This document shows positions 8,604 through 17,821 of a stretch of DNA of 64,000 nt, piece after piece. The stretch is from JADLHS01 sp039806955 (GTDB taxonomy: Bacteria > Verrucomicrobiota > Verrucomicrobiia > Limisphaerales > JADLHS01), in contig JBDHQI010000010.1 of NCBI GenBank assembly GCA_039806955.1, positions 68,657-132,656 on the forward strand. Reading direction: 5' to 3'. The notes beneath the pieces are model-generated. The model was not told where the DNA came from. It did not search any database and was given only the letters and a program-made list of their open reading frames with translations. Both the position numbers and the translations under genes were made by a program. Each line of letters begins with the position of its first letter. Positions within the stretch are counted from its first letter, which is position 1.

Positions 8604-9340
8604 CGGTTCAGTTCCTGTCGTCGTTGCAATAATCGTAATAGTACCGGATCCGTTGGCGGCGCTTCGGAATTCATTTGCGGTGACTCTTCGGGCGGCGCTT
8701 CGCCGTTGAGTCCGTTTTCCTCTCCTGAAATCACAATCACCTCCGGCCCGTCTTCCTCCAACGCAGGCTCGCCATTGGTGTTGCTGGCGCGGGCCGTGGC
8801 GCTGCGATTCCACGCGCGCCCGGTGGCCACCCGTCGTTTCAGCGGTTCACTGGTTTCTGTCAAAAACCAATTCCCCTCATCTTCGCGCCGCATTTCCATG
8901 CCCACTTTCAAATCGTAAGTGTTGGTGCCCTGCGTCAGACGCACCTGATCCGGCGTGATTTGGGCAATATGATATTCACCGATGTTGGCGCCGGCAGACA
9001 ACACTTGCTGATAATCGGATTGCGTGCCGTCAAAGAAGGCGAACGTCCCCTTTTCGTAGGCCATGATCCCCACGAGCGAAATGGCTTCCTGTTGCGCGGT
9101 CGCCGTCGGGGTGGGCCGCGGCGTGGGCCGGGCCGGCGTGCCCGCGCGCCGATTCGGGTTAAAAATGTTCCGGTCGCTAATCATGCGGAAAGCGTCATAA
9201 TCCGGACCTGACGGTGCGTTGGTCGTTTCCGCCCGGCTTGAAAAAATCACGGTGGAACTCATCACCAACAACATAACCGGAATTCGTGGCAGCACCACCC
9301 GCAAACTCCGTCCCAACCCCTTGAACGAACCGTGCCTCAT
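8600..9340 (-). CDS. GspC/PilP-like T2SS inner-membrane protein
   Basis: The 246-residue protein has an N-terminal TM segment (residues 14-33), a motif FRMISDRNIFNPNRR typical of verrucomicrobial GspC-like proteins, a Pro/Thr-rich linker and a small beta domain (SLVGIMAYEKGTFAFFDG ... LKVGMEM) resembling the homology region of GspC/PilP. The C-terminal 80 residues are acidic and low in complexity. GspC proteins link the inner-membrane platform to the secretin, which fits the position directly before the secretin genes with ATGA overlaps on both sides. The assignment rests on context and weak motif similarity. Confidence 0.7.
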   Translation of the reverse strand: MRHGSFKGLGRSLRVVLPRIPVMLLVMSSTVIFSSRAETTNAPSGPDYDAFRMISDRNIFNPNRRAGTPARPTPRPTPTATAQQEAISLVGIMAYEKGTFAFFDGTQSDYQQVLSAGANIGEYHIAQITPDQVRLTQGTNTYDLKVGMEMRREDEGNWFLTETSEPLKRRVATGRAWNRSATARASNTNGEPALEEDGPEVIVISGEENGLNGEAPPEESPQMNSEAPPTDPVLLRLLQRRQELNR

Positions 9341-9885
9341 CGCTTTTCCTCCAGATTGTTCAAAGCCAAACCGTTGACTTGCAGCCCGAGTGACAGATTT
9401 TGACCGTCCTTATCCCGCGCGGCGATTTCCACCGACTCAATCCGCAGCGCCATGGGATCGCGCTCCACGTTGTAGAGGAATTTGGCCAACGTGCCGAGAC
9501 TGCCGGCGGCGTCCATGCGACACTGCAACGTCACCAGGTCATCGCGATCGCGCCGCCATTGAGGCGTGATCGAGTTCACGCTGATCCGGGCGTCCTGCGA
9601 CCATTTATCGAAAGCGTTCAGCACCTGCTGTTCGGCGGTGGAATTATTGACCGGCAACGCCTGCTCCTTCATTTGCGCCCAGCGGGAATTCAAGACCTCC
9701 GCGCGTTCCAGCAATTTTTCACCCGCGTCCAGTTTGTTCCGCAGCGTCGTGATCCGCTCCGCCCGGGCGCGCCAGGCTTTCGTGAGCGGCGTAAAAACCA
9801 GCGAATCCGCCAGTAGCAAGCCGACGGCAACTCCGGCCAGAGCCAGCAGCAATTGTTGTCGGTTTTTAATTGGTTTAATTGGCAT
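9337..9885 (-). CDS. GspM/PilO-like T2SS platform protein
   Basis: This 182-residue protein has one TM helix (LLLALAGVAVGLLLADSLVF), a coiled-coil stretch (residues 35-75) and a ferredoxin-like C-terminal half, the layout of PilO/GspM. It presumably dimerises with the PilM-like partner encoded upstream. The start at 9885 is chosen because a strong ribosome-binding site (GGAAGGAG) precedes it by six bases; a longer frame begins at 9915. It overlaps the upstream gene by 11 bp and the downstream gene by 4 bp. Confidence 0.75.
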   Translation of the reverse strand: MPIKPIKNRQQLLLALAGVAVGLLLADSLVFTPLTKAWRARAERITTLRNKLDAGEKLLERAEVLNSRWAQMKEQALPVNNSTAEQQVLNAFDKWSQDARISVNSITPQWRRDRDDLVTLQCRMDAAGSLGTLAKFLYNVERDPMALRIESVEIAARDKDGQNLSLGLQVNGLALNNLEEKR

Positions 9886-11323
9886 TGGCGACTCCTTCCA
9901 CCCAGCGAAAATCAAAAGTGAACTGCAACGGGGCTTTCCCTTGAATCCGATTAACCTTCAGGTCGGAAATGGAATGAACCTGACGCAAGCGATCCAGTGT
10001 ATGCAACAAAGCTGCATTGTCCTTGGCTGTCCCGGTGCAGGTGACCTGGTTGGCTTCGCGGATTTCCACGGTTTTGGCCGTCACGTCACCGTCTTCGGGA
10101 AACGCCTGGGTCAACTGCTTCAAAATGTTGAGACTCCGCACGGATTCGTCGTACCAGGGGCGGAACTGTTTGATTTTTTCCTGCGTCGTTTCCAGCGCGG
10201 TGACCTGGGTTTTGATGACATCCCAGCGGGATTGATAATGCCAGAGCAACGCTTGTTGTATGAGGAAAGCCAGGCCAACGATAGCGATCACCCCGGCGAC
10301 GGCCAGCCCCACTTTACGCCATTTGCCGGAACCGTACCGCGACAAAATTTGCTGCGCGGCGGAAACCTGGGGTGGCAAAAATTCCCAGTGCGCCGGCGTG
10401 CCCGCCAAACCTCCGGCGACCAGGCTGAGTGCGGCAGACACCGGCGTTTCTGCCGCCAACCCGGCGGGGATTTCCGCGGGTTCATAGCGCGTTACCGGCG
10501 TCACTTCCAGTCCCAATTCGGAGAACCGTGCAGCCAATTCCGCAGTCAGGGGGCCGGTCAACTCCGCCGGTCCAAACACCCGAATGTGGCGCAAGCTATG
10601 GCGCACCAGCTCGGGCAACTGCCCCAAGGTGATGCGCACTTCGCGCGCGATGACGTCCGCCTGCAACCGGCTGCGCCCGCCTGAGCTGTCCACCGCGCCT
10701 TCCAGATTGCGCAACTTCAATACGCCGCCGCCGCAAGTGATCTGCAGATCGGCTTGATGGGCACTGAGCAGAACGGCCAGCGTCGGCTCGGTCGTGGGCG
10801 GTTGCAGGGCCGTGATGCCCAGCGCAAAACCCAGCGGCTTCAATCCCGCCGCGCGCAACGCCGCCGCCAGGGCGGTAACATGGTCGCGCGGCATGCCAAC
10901 CAACGTGATCGTTTCCGCGTCCGCCGTCACCCGACAACGCGAAGACGCGGTGACCAGCGTCGCCACGTCACAAGGGAAATTCCGTTCCGCTTCGATTTGC
11001 AGAAAACTGGCCTGGTCCGCCTCCGACAGCGCGGGCAGTTGGGTTTGCGTCAATAGCGCCCATTTGAGCGGCAACCCGACCACGCACTGGCGCTCGCGAA
11101 TTTCCGCCGCATCCAGATGGTTGCGGATTTCGCGTCCCACCAGTTCTGCGGCGGCGGTGAGCGGATCCAGCGTCAGCGTCACCGCCAACGAACCCGCCAC
11201 GCGGACCGTGCCGTTCGTTCGCTTCAACCAAACCCCTTCCAGTCGCCCGCCCTCGAGAGTCAATCCTAGGACGGAAGTGACGGCTTTGCGCCGCTTGGAT
11301 TTTATTTTATTCAACTCAATCAT
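9875..11323 (-). CDS. PilM/GspL-like T2SS assembly protein
   Basis: The N-terminal 330 residues look like the actin-like PilM/cytoplasmic GspL fold (VLGLTLEGGRLEGVWLK, CVVGLPLKWALLTQTQLP, VGMPRDHVTALAAAL). Near residue 345 there is one TM helix (VGLAVAGVIAIVGLAFLI), followed by a coiled coil and a PilN-like C-terminal domain. The protein therefore combines PilM- and PilN-like parts in one chain, as GspL does. It would recruit the ATPase GspE to the membrane. The ATG at 11323 overlaps the gspK stop (ATGA), which fixes the start. Confidence 0.8.
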   Translation of the reverse strand: MIELNKIKSKRRKAVTSVLGLTLEGGRLEGVWLKRTNGTVRVAGSLAVTLTLDPLTAAAELVGREIRNHLDAAEIRERQCVVGLPLKWALLTQTQLPALSEADQASFLQIEAERNFPCDVATLVTASSRCRVTADAETITLVGMPRDHVTALAAALRAAGLKPLGFALGITALQPPTTEPTLAVLLSAHQADLQITCGGGVLKLRNLEGAVDSSGGRSRLQADVIAREVRITLGQLPELVRHSLRHIRVFGPAELTGPLTAELAARFSELGLEVTPVTRYEPAEIPAGLAAETPVSAALSLVAGGLAGTPAHWEFLPPQVSAAQQILSRYGSGKWRKVGLAVAGVIAIVGLAFLIQQALLWHYQSRWDVIKTQVTALETTQEKIKQFRPWYDESVRSLNILKQLTQAFPEDGDVTAKTVEIREANQVTCTGTAKDNAALLHTLDRLRQVHSISDLKVNRIQGKAPLQFTFDFRWVEGVANAN

Positions 11324-12651
11324 GGCATTACCTTGGCCAACCAAAACTCACGTGTCTCCCGGCCCAGCGCCCAGCCGAGGTGACTCAGGCTTTGGCGATA
11401 AACCACTTTGGGCGCGCCTTCCGTGACATCAAAAACGAACTTGGTGCGACGGTAGCCACGCCCGAATTTTCCGAGCGCCGCGATATCGGCAGAAAACTGA
11501 TAGCTCTGCCCGGTGATGTACGGTCCGGCATCCAGCACCTGATCGCGCGTCAACACCTTGGTCACCCACGCCACGGAATTGATTCCAGAGATATTGGATT
11601 GGCGGTAACTGACCAGTGCCGCCGCCTGATCGTCGCCCACGCCGGGAACGCAGGCCAAAACTGCCGCGCTGGCGGTGTTCACGTTCACCTTGCCCGGCAG
11701 CATCGTGCCGTCCTCGGTGGTGATCTCCGTTTCGATCTGCATGAACTCTTCCTCGGTCAGGGTGGAATCCAGGTAAAATTCCAGAATGCTGCTGAATTGC
11801 CGGTTGGGATTGCTCAACGCCGCCTGTTGGACACGATCCGCCACGCCACTGCCCAGAAGGTCCGTGAGCAAGTTGGCGAGGTCATCGCGACTGGAGTTGA
11901 TGTTCACGCGATTGGTCCCCACGCTGTCGAGATTGGATTCACGACTCCAAACGGTGAGGTATTCCAACACGCCGGGATCCGCGAGGCCGTTGCGATTATT
12001 GTCCGTTTCGTTCGGGTCCAAGATGCCGTTGCGATTCAAATCCTCCCCGAGCAGAACGTCCAGCGTCGCGCCGTTCAACAGCCGCAGTTCATCCACGGAA
12101 TCAAACGGGGCGCCTTTTGCGTAATAGGGCGGTTGATAACGCGCATAAATTTGCTCCTCGCCGTTGTCCGCACTGTCCTCGGAAGTGGGGCTGCGCCAAT
12201 GCACAATCGCCGCCGCGAGATCAGACGTCATGCCGGGCAGCAATTCCAACATATCCTGAGTGACATTGGTATTGTTGACGTTGAGTTTGGCCCCCTCGTC
12301 CACCAATCCAAACACGACTTCGTTCAGGGCGTATTGGCCATCGTTGCGTCCAATCAACCAGAACTGCGCGTCGCCCAGCGGCACGGCTTCACTGGCGTAA
12401 TCTTCGGGAAAGGGCACGAGGCCATTGGTGGCTTGTTCGGTGAGAATTTGCGCGACGTACCGGGCGGCCCCTTCAATGGCTTGATCAGCGGTGAGCATGG
12501 CGACGCGATTTTCCGAGGCGCGCAATTCCAGACGCATCGAGTTGCCGAAATACAGCGCCAAGGCCACCAGACCGAGTGCGACCCACAACACAATGATCAG
12601 CACCGAGGCGGCCATCCGCTTTCGTGATGACGCTGGTTGGAGCAGTCTCAT
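11320..12651 (-). CDS. gspK: T2SS minor pseudopilin GspK
   Basis: The 443-residue protein begins with a prepilin-like segment lacking the usual FT: basic leader, then MAASVLIIVLWVALGLVALAL. This fits GspK, the large minor pseudopilin that lacks Glu5. Two stretches (EGAKLNVNNTN, GKVNVNTASAAVLACVPGV) are helix-hairpin-helix-like and characteristic of GspK. A calcium-loop-like run NRNGILDPNETDNNRNGLADP lies near residue 210; this kind of Asp/Asn repeat is common in such proteins. GspK caps the tip of the pseudopilus with GspI and GspJ. ATGA overlaps link it to gspJ and to the PilM-like gene. Confidence 0.92.
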   Translation of the reverse strand: MRLLQPASSRKRMAASVLIIVLWVALGLVALALYFGNSMRLELRASENRVAMLTADQAIEGAARYVAQILTEQATNGLVPFPEDYASEAVPLGDAQFWLIGRNDGQYALNEVVFGLVDEGAKLNVNNTNVTQDMLELLPGMTSDLAAAIVHWRSPTSEDSADNGEEQIYARYQPPYYAKGAPFDSVDELRLLNGATLDVLLGEDLNRNGILDPNETDNNRNGLADPGVLEYLTVWSRESNLDSVGTNRVNINSSRDDLANLLTDLLGSGVADRVQQAALSNPNRQFSSILEFYLDSTLTEEEFMQIETEITTEDGTMLPGKVNVNTASAAVLACVPGVGDDQAAALVSYRQSNISGINSVAWVTKVLTRDQVLDAGPYITGQSYQFSADIAALGKFGRGYRRTKFVFDVTEGAPKVVYRQSLSHLGWALGRETREFWLAKVMP

Positions 12652-13367
12652 TCCGCGCCCTCCGTGATTGAGTATTCCAACAGTTGCGTGGTGATCGGGA
12701 CTAATAATTCAATCGGCTCCTGAAACGTCGGCTGCGTTTGGTTGGGGGAACTGCCGGCCAATTGCAGTTGCACCCGCACCGCCTGCGGCAAGCCTTCGTC
12801 ACCGCCCGACTCCGTATCCCAACCGCTGCGCCAGGTGCTGCCGTCGTAACAAAGAAAATCCAGACTCGCGATGTTCTCGGCCAACAACTGCTCGTCCTCG
12901 TCCTCGTTATTGATCGCCAGGACGTTGCGCCAGACGGAGCGCACCAATTCCATTCCGTAGGCATTGTTCGGGTCCGTCGAGGGCAACAGTTCGTAGCGCA
13001 CGCGTTGGAGGTCGCCCCACGGTTCATCATCGGAGATCACGCCGGTGGTGGTGTAGAATTCCAAACTGCTGGCGGCACGGTTATCGAAGCGACCGCCACT
13101 GCCGGTGACGATGAAATGTCGCGGCAACAGAGTGGAATTGGTCAGTGGCGGCACCGCGCCTTGCAGGTCGCGCCGCAGAATGTCGAGCGCCTGATTCAAG
13201 GGCAGCCGTTCATCCAGATTCCGACTCGTGGCGCGTTCCAATCGCAGGGCACTGAAGAACACTGTATTGATGGCGAACAGCACAATCGCAAAAATGCCGA
13301 CTGCCAGCAGCACTTCGAGCAGCGTGAAGGCGCGGTTCTGCGTTCGGATTGTGGCGTTGACTTGCAT
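12648..13367 (-). CDS. gspJ: T2SS minor pseudopilin GspJ
   Basis: A short leader and the prepilin motif RAFTLLEVLLAVGIFAIV identify a pseudopilin; the 239-residue length and the order I-J-K identify GspJ. The residue before the cleavage site is Ala instead of the usual Gly. The rest is a beta-rich periplasmic domain. The ATG at 13367 shares one base with the gspI stop (TGATG). It would form the tip complex with GspI and GspK. Confidence 0.9.
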   Translation of the reverse strand: MQVNATIRTQNRAFTLLEVLLAVGIFAIVLFAINTVFFSALRLERATSRNLDERLPLNQALDILRRDLQGAVPPLTNSTLLPRHFIVTGSGGRFDNRAASSLEFYTTTGVISDDEPWGDLQRVRYELLPSTDPNNAYGMELVRSVWRNVLAINNEDEDEQLLAENIASLDFLCYDGSTWRSGWDTESGGDEGLPQAVRVQLQLAGSSPNQTQPTFQEPIELLVPITTQLLEYSITEGAE

Positions 13368-13777
13368 CAATTGGGCGCGGCTAAAGTGCTTAATTCCACG
13401 GTGTATTTATCGCCTTGAACCGGGTACTCGACTGACACCGTCAGCAATTGCATGGCGGACCGGGTCGTAGTTTCGGTCCACGTTTCGGTTCGCAGCGTCC
13501 AGTTATAGTTTCGATCCGCCTCCTGCACCGTGCCGTTCAGGGCGGCGCGATTCCAATTCGTCAAAATGATGTTTTCATTCAAAATGCGTTCCGCCACCCG
13601 CGCGGCTTCCCGCTTGCGCTCGGCGACTTCGCCGGCACGACCGGCAATGCGCAGCCCCTGCAACGCGACCGGAATGACGATCGCCATAAACACGAGCGCC
13701 GCCAACACCTCGGCGAGCGTAAAGGCATTAACGCCGCCGGATCGTCGTGCGTGACGCTGCTTGGTTGCGAATTTCAT
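13367..13777 (-). CDS. gspI: T2SS minor pseudopilin GspI
   Basis: The 136-residue protein has a basic leader and the methylation/cleavage motif NAFTLAEVLAALVFMAIV, again with Ala before Phe. Its length and the conserved layout fit GspI. It overlaps gspH by 50 bp if the ATG at 13777 is used; no clear ribosome-binding site precedes it, so a later start is possible, but any later start would leave almost no leader. Confidence 0.87.
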   Translation of the reverse strand: MKFATKQRHARRSGGVNAFTLAEVLAALVFMAIVIPVALQGLRIAGRAGEVAERKREAARVAERILNENIILTNWNRAALNGTVQEADRNYNWTLRTETWTETTTRSAMQLLTVSVEYPVQGDKYTVELSTLAAPN

Positions 13778-14330
13778 AATTCAAACGATTGGCGGCCAGT
13801 CCCACCCAGAGCGAGTTGCCGTCGCGATCGGTGAGCCGCAGGTTCTCCCGGCTGCCGCCGCCAATGCTGCCATCCGGTTCAAACCGGAGGTTCGGCAGGG
13901 CGGCGTGCCGGCTGTTCCCGGCCTCGGCGTCATTGTCAAACAACGTGTTGCCGGTGATGAAGGTCTGGAGCGCGGGGTCCGTCACGCCCAGATCCAGTGT
14001 CAGGCTGCCATCCAGCGTGTATTCCACCGCTTGCGGATCGTTATCCACAAAACTGGAATCCGTTTCCAAACCGTAGGTGCGTTGATTCAGATCCAGCCAT
14101 AAAATCGTGGGCAGCCCCTCGGCAATCGCCCGGCTCTGCCCCTGACGGGTCAAAGCCAATAGCCGGCGCGCTTCCGCATCCAGGGCGCGCCCGCGGAAAA
14201 ATCCCGCCAACGAGGGCGAGGCAATCGCGATCACCGTCACCAGCAGCGCCATCACCGCGATCAACTCGACGAGCGTAAACGCCTGTCGGTTCCATCGCGA
14301 AGTGGTCGGTGATTGATGAGCGCAACGCAC
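13728..14330 (-). CDS. gspH: T2SS minor pseudopilin GspH
   Basis: The product carries RQAFTLVELIAVMALLVTVIA, a class III prepilin helix with Glu5 and an Ala at the cleavage position, followed by a GspH-type beta domain (EARRLLALTRQGQSRAIAEG). I place the start at a GTG near 14330 because an AAAGGAGG ribosome-binding site lies eight bases ahead of it and this gives a 13-bp gap after gspG; an open frame extends to 14396 within gspG. The predicted length is 200 residues. It belongs to the same operon as gspG and gspI. Confidence 0.87.
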   Translation of the reverse strand: MRCAHQSPTTSRWNRQAFTLVELIAVMALLVTVIAIASPSLAGFFRGRALDAEARRLLALTRQGQSRAIAEGLPTILWLDLNQRTYGLETDSSFVDNDPQAVEYTLDGSLTLDLGVTDPALQTFITGNTLFDNDAEAGNSRHAALPNLRFEPDGSIGGGSRENLRLTDRDGNSLWVGLAANRLNYEIRNQAASRTTIRRR

Positions 14331-14343
14331 GAGGTGGCCTCCT

Positions 14344-14787
14344 TTATTTCTTGCCGCTGGTATTCGAAATATCGTCGTCGCTGCCAACCTTGCCATCCGG
14401 TCCGGCAGAAGTCAGATCGTAGGACGTGGCATTAACGCGCCCGGGACATTCATAGACGTATTCGTTGCCCCACGGGTCCTTCGGAACTTCTTTCAAATAC
14501 GGGCCGCGCCAGTTCTGTGCGTCGCGGGGTTGCTGCACCAGGTCCTGCAAACCGCTTTTGCCGCGCGGATAGTAACCGTTGTCCACCTCGAACGCATCGA
14601 GCGCGGTCGAGAAGGAGGAGATCTGTGTTTGCGTGGCGGTGACGCGCGCTTGTTCACTGCGCCCGGCCAGCTTGGGATAAACAATGGCGGCGAGCGTGGC
14701 CAGAATGACCAGCACGAGCAACATTTCAACCAGGGTGAAACCACCGGCCGAGGCGCGCGGAGGGAATTTAATCAAGTTCAGTTTCAT
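14344..14787 (-). CDS. gspG: T2SS major pseudopilin GspG
   Basis: The 147-residue protein has the classical prepilin site (SAGGFTLVEMLLVLVILATLAAIVYP) with Gly before Phe and Glu5. It continues with the GspG core: QISSFSTALDAFEVDNGYYPRGKSGLQDL, DPWGNEYVYECPG and a calcium-binding C-terminal loop TSAGPDGKVGSDDDI. This is the major subunit of the pseudopilus. Unlike H, I and J in this operon it keeps Gly at position -1. Confidence 0.96.
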   Translation of the reverse strand: MKLNLIKFPPRASAGGFTLVEMLLVLVILATLAAIVYPKLAGRSEQARVTATQTQISSFSTALDAFEVDNGYYPRGKSGLQDLVQQPRDAQNWRGPYLKEVPKDPWGNEYVYECPGRVNATSYDLTSAGPDGKVGSDDDISNTSGKK

Positions 14788-14806
14788 AATGTGTCAGGGT
14801 GGACGG

Positions 14807-16060
14807 TTATTTGATGTTTTGTTGCATGGTGAAAATCGGCAGGACCATGCCGATGAAAATGGTCCCGATAAAACCGGCGATCAGAAACAACATCAGCGGC
14901 TCCAACAACGCCACGCCAGTCTTCAAATTGCGGTCCAGATCGCCCTCGGTCACGGTGGCAATGCGGACCAGCTCGGTATCCAGCTTGCCGCTTTCCTCCG
15001 CCACGGAAATCATTTCCAGCGTGGACCCGGAAAACAACGCGCGGCAGTTGGCCAGGCTTTGCCCCAACTGACCACCTTCCGAAACGCGCGTGATCGAGTC
15101 GGAAACGGCATCCACGAGAATCTGGTTGCCAATGGATTTGCGGGCGACATTCAGCGCCTGCACCAGATTCACCCCCGCGCCGAGCAACGTGCCCAACATC
15201 CGACAAAAGCGCGCCATGGCGAACTGGGCCACCAGCGGCCCAACGATCGGCGCGCGCAACATGAACCCTTCCCAGGTGCGGCGTCCGCCTTCCGAAGTCA
15301 CCCAGGTGCGCAACGAGTAACCCACTCCGACGAGACCGAGCAAAATGAACAGCCCGTACGAACGTAATCCGTGGCTCAAAGCGATGATGATTTCCGTCAA
15401 CGCCGGCAGGGTGTTGCCCGATGAGGAAAACATGGTCTGAAATTTCGGAATGAAAAACACCAGGAGAAAAACCACCACGGCAATGGCGAGCACGAACAAC
15501 ACCGCCGGGTACAGCATGGCGGTCATCACCTTGCCGCGTAGTTCTTTTTCGCGCGCTTGAAAGTCCGCGATTTGCGCCAGCACCAGATCGAGAAACCCTC
15601 CCGTCTCGCCCGCCTGCACCATGGCGATGTACACGCGCGGAAAGGTCTCCGGCGAACGCGCCATCGCATCCGCCAGCGACATCCCGTCAATCACCAGATC
15701 ATAAACCTCTTTCCACTTGGCGGCCGCGGCGGGCGACGAAGCTTCCTTGTATAAAATGACCAGCGCCCGGCTCAACGGCACTCCTGCCGCCAGCAGACTC
15801 GACAACAGGCGCGTAAAATTTTCCAGGTCGCGCGCGGAGACTTTGGCGCTGCCAAACCGCAACGCCCAACGGCGCGGCGCGGCGTTGGTTTCGGCAGCGC
15901 GGGATTTTTTGGTTCCGCCGCCGGCCAGTTCCGAGAGCGAAATGGGACGCAAACCCAGGCCTTCCATCTGGCGAAACGCCTCCGCCCGACCGGCGGCTTC
16001 GAGTTGGCCTTGCGCCACCGTGCCGTTTCCCTGAACCGCTTTGTAATTAAACAATGGCAT
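14807..16060 (-). CDS. gspF: T2SS inner-membrane platform protein GspF
   Basis: At 417 residues this has the GspF/PilC layout: an N-terminal cytoplasmic segment (FNYKAVQGNGTVAQGQLEAAG), then two copies of a four-helix domain, each followed by hydrophobic segments (AVLFVLAIAVVVFLLVFFI; LLFLIAGFIGTIFIGMVLPIF). FTRLLSSLLAAGVPLSRAL and RFCRMLGTLLGAGVNLVQAL are the repeated signature. It forms the membrane platform turned by GspE. The start overlaps the end of gspE by 14 bp. Confidence 0.95.
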   Translation of the reverse strand: MPLFNYKAVQGNGTVAQGQLEAAGRAEAFRQMEGLGLRPISLSELAGGGTKKSRAAETNAAPRRWALRFGSAKVSARDLENFTRLLSSLLAAGVPLSRALVILYKEASSPAAAAKWKEVYDLVIDGMSLADAMARSPETFPRVYIAMVQAGETGGFLDLVLAQIADFQAREKELRGKVMTAMLYPAVLFVLAIAVVVFLLVFFIPKFQTMFSSSGNTLPALTEIIIALSHGLRSYGLFILLGLVGVGYSLRTWVTSEGGRRTWEGFMLRAPIVGPLVAQFAMARFCRMLGTLLGAGVNLVQALNVARKSIGNQILVDAVSDSITRVSEGGQLGQSLANCRALFSGSTLEMISVAEESGKLDTELVRIATVTEGDLDRNLKTGVALLEPLMLFLIAGFIGTIFIGMVLPIFTMQQNIK

Positions 16061-17786
16061 GATTCATTCGTGGTGTCTGGACTTCAATGGCCGGTTTGGG
16101 CGCGGCTTCCGGCACGAGATGATTGACCGCCTGATCCTTGGCGACGCGCAACACTTCCTCGGGCGTGGTGACGCCCTGACGCACCAGCCGCCAGCCGTCC
16201 TCGTTCAACGTGCGCAAACCCGCGCGCTGCGCCTGGGCGGCAATTTCTCCCGAAGACACATTCTTGAGCACGAGTTCCCGCAATTTATTGTCAATGTCCA
16301 TCCATTCAAAAATGGCGTGCCGACCATGATAACCGGTGTTGCGACATTCGCGGCAACCCACCGCGCGGTAAACCGTGGTGGCCGCCGGAATACCAACCTG
16401 CGCCTTGAGGGTGGCGGTGGTGGGCGAAGCGTCTGGTTGTTTGCAATGACGGCACAGAACCCGGACCAACCGTTGCGCCAGCACCGCCTCGAGGGAAGAC
16501 GCCACCAGGTACGGCTCGACGCCCATGTCAATCAACCGCGTCACGGCGCCGGGCGCGTCGTTGGTGTGCAGGGTGGAAAAGACCAGGTGACCGGTGAGCG
16601 AGGCCTGCACGGCAATCTGCGCTGTTTCACGATCGCGGATTTCTCCCACCAGAATCACGTCAGGATCGTGCCGCAAAATCGAGCGGAGGCCGCGCGCAAA
16701 GGTCAACCCGGCCTTTTCCGAAACTTGAATCTGATTGATGCCGTTTAACTGATACTCGATCGGGTCCTCGATGGTGATGATCTTGCGGACCTGATCGTTG
16801 ATTTCATTCAACGCGGTGTAAAGCGTGGTGGTTTTGCCGCTGCCGGTCGGACCGGTGACCAGGATGATGCCATGCGGCAAAGCCAGCACCCGCTTGAAGG
16901 CGCCCAGCTCGCGCGCATCCATCCCCAGTTCGGCCATCCCCAACAACGTCGCGTTCTGCCGCAACAGCCGCAGCACCACGGCTTCCCCGTGCAACATCGG
17001 AATCACCGACACGCGGATGTCCACCTCGTGCTCGTCCAACCGGATTTTGATGCGCCCGTCCTGCGGCAGCCGTTTTTCTGCAATGTTCAAATGGCTGAGA
17101 ATTTTCAGGCGCGAGACGATGGCGGGTTGAAACCGCTTGATCTGCGCCGGCACCGGAATACTTTGCAGCACGCCGTCCACGCGATAGCGAATGTGAAATT
17201 CATGCTCGAACGGTTCGAGATGGATATCGGAGGCGCGCAGCTCAATGGCGTCGCGGAGGACTTGATTCACGAACCGGATGATCGAGGCGTCCTCGGCATC
17301 CATGTCGAGATCATTGTCCTCCCGATTTTCATCCACCACCTGCAACGCGGCGTCCTCGGCCAGTTCGCCCATGGTGTCCGCACCCACGCCCAGACGCTTC
17401 TTGAGTTCGCGGCGGAGCGCTTCCGTCGGAGTCAACACCGGCTGCAGATTCAAACCGGTAAGCGTTTTGAGCGTGTCCAGTCCTTGCGTGGCAAACAGCC
17501 GGCTGGTGGCGATTTCCACCGCTCCGTTCACGCGCCGGAGCGGCAGCAGTTCTTCTTTGAGTAAAATCCGGGCGGGAAAGAGGGAAAGTAGCTGGCGATC
17601 TGGTTCCACATCATCCAGGGCGGTATAGGACAAATCGTACTCGCCCGCCAGCCAGCGCAGGATGTCTTCCTCGCGTTGGCGCGGCAGTTCTGTTTGTCGC
17701 GTCAGTTCCGCGGCGTCCACGGCAGAAAGCTGCCGGGACGCCACCATGCGGTCCAACAAATCGGATGATGATTGGGTTGTTTCCAT
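16047..17786 (-). CDS. gspE: T2SS assembly ATPase GspE
   Basis: The 579-residue protein has an N1 domain, then the catalytic core with Walker A GPTGSGKTTTLYTAL, Asp box TIEDPIEYQL, Walker B ILVGEIRDRETAQIA and His box LVFSTLHTNDAPGAV. A tetracysteine zinc motif (CRHC ... CREC) follows, as in GspE/PilB. ATP hydrolysis drives pseudopilus assembly. It is the first recognisable gsp gene of the operon; the gene 35 bp upstream reads the same way and may share the transcript. Confidence 0.96.
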   Translation of the reverse strand: METTQSSSDLLDRMVASRQLSAVDAAELTRQTELPRQREEDILRWLAGEYDLSYTALDDVEPDRQLLSLFPARILLKEELLPLRRVNGAVEIATSRLFATQGLDTLKTLTGLNLQPVLTPTEALRRELKKRLGVGADTMGELAEDAALQVVDENREDNDLDMDAEDASIIRFVNQVLRDAIELRASDIHLEPFEHEFHIRYRVDGVLQSIPVPAQIKRFQPAIVSRLKILSHLNIAEKRLPQDGRIKIRLDEHEVDIRVSVIPMLHGEAVVLRLLRQNATLLGMAELGMDARELGAFKRVLALPHGIILVTGPTGSGKTTTLYTALNEINDQVRKIITIEDPIEYQLNGINQIQVSEKAGLTFARGLRSILRHDPDVILVGEIRDRETAQIAVQASLTGHLVFSTLHTNDAPGAVTRLIDMGVEPYLVASSLEAVLAQRLVRVLCRHCKQPDASPTTATLKAQVGIPAATTVYRAVGCRECRNTGYHGRHAIFEWMDIDNKLRELVLKNVSSGEIAAQAQRAGLRTLNEDGWRLVRQGVTTPEEVLRVAKDQAVNHLVPEAAPKPAIEVQTPRMNHAIV

Positions 17787-17821
17787 GAACCAGATGCCAG
17801 CTCCTTGACCCTTGGCGCGAA

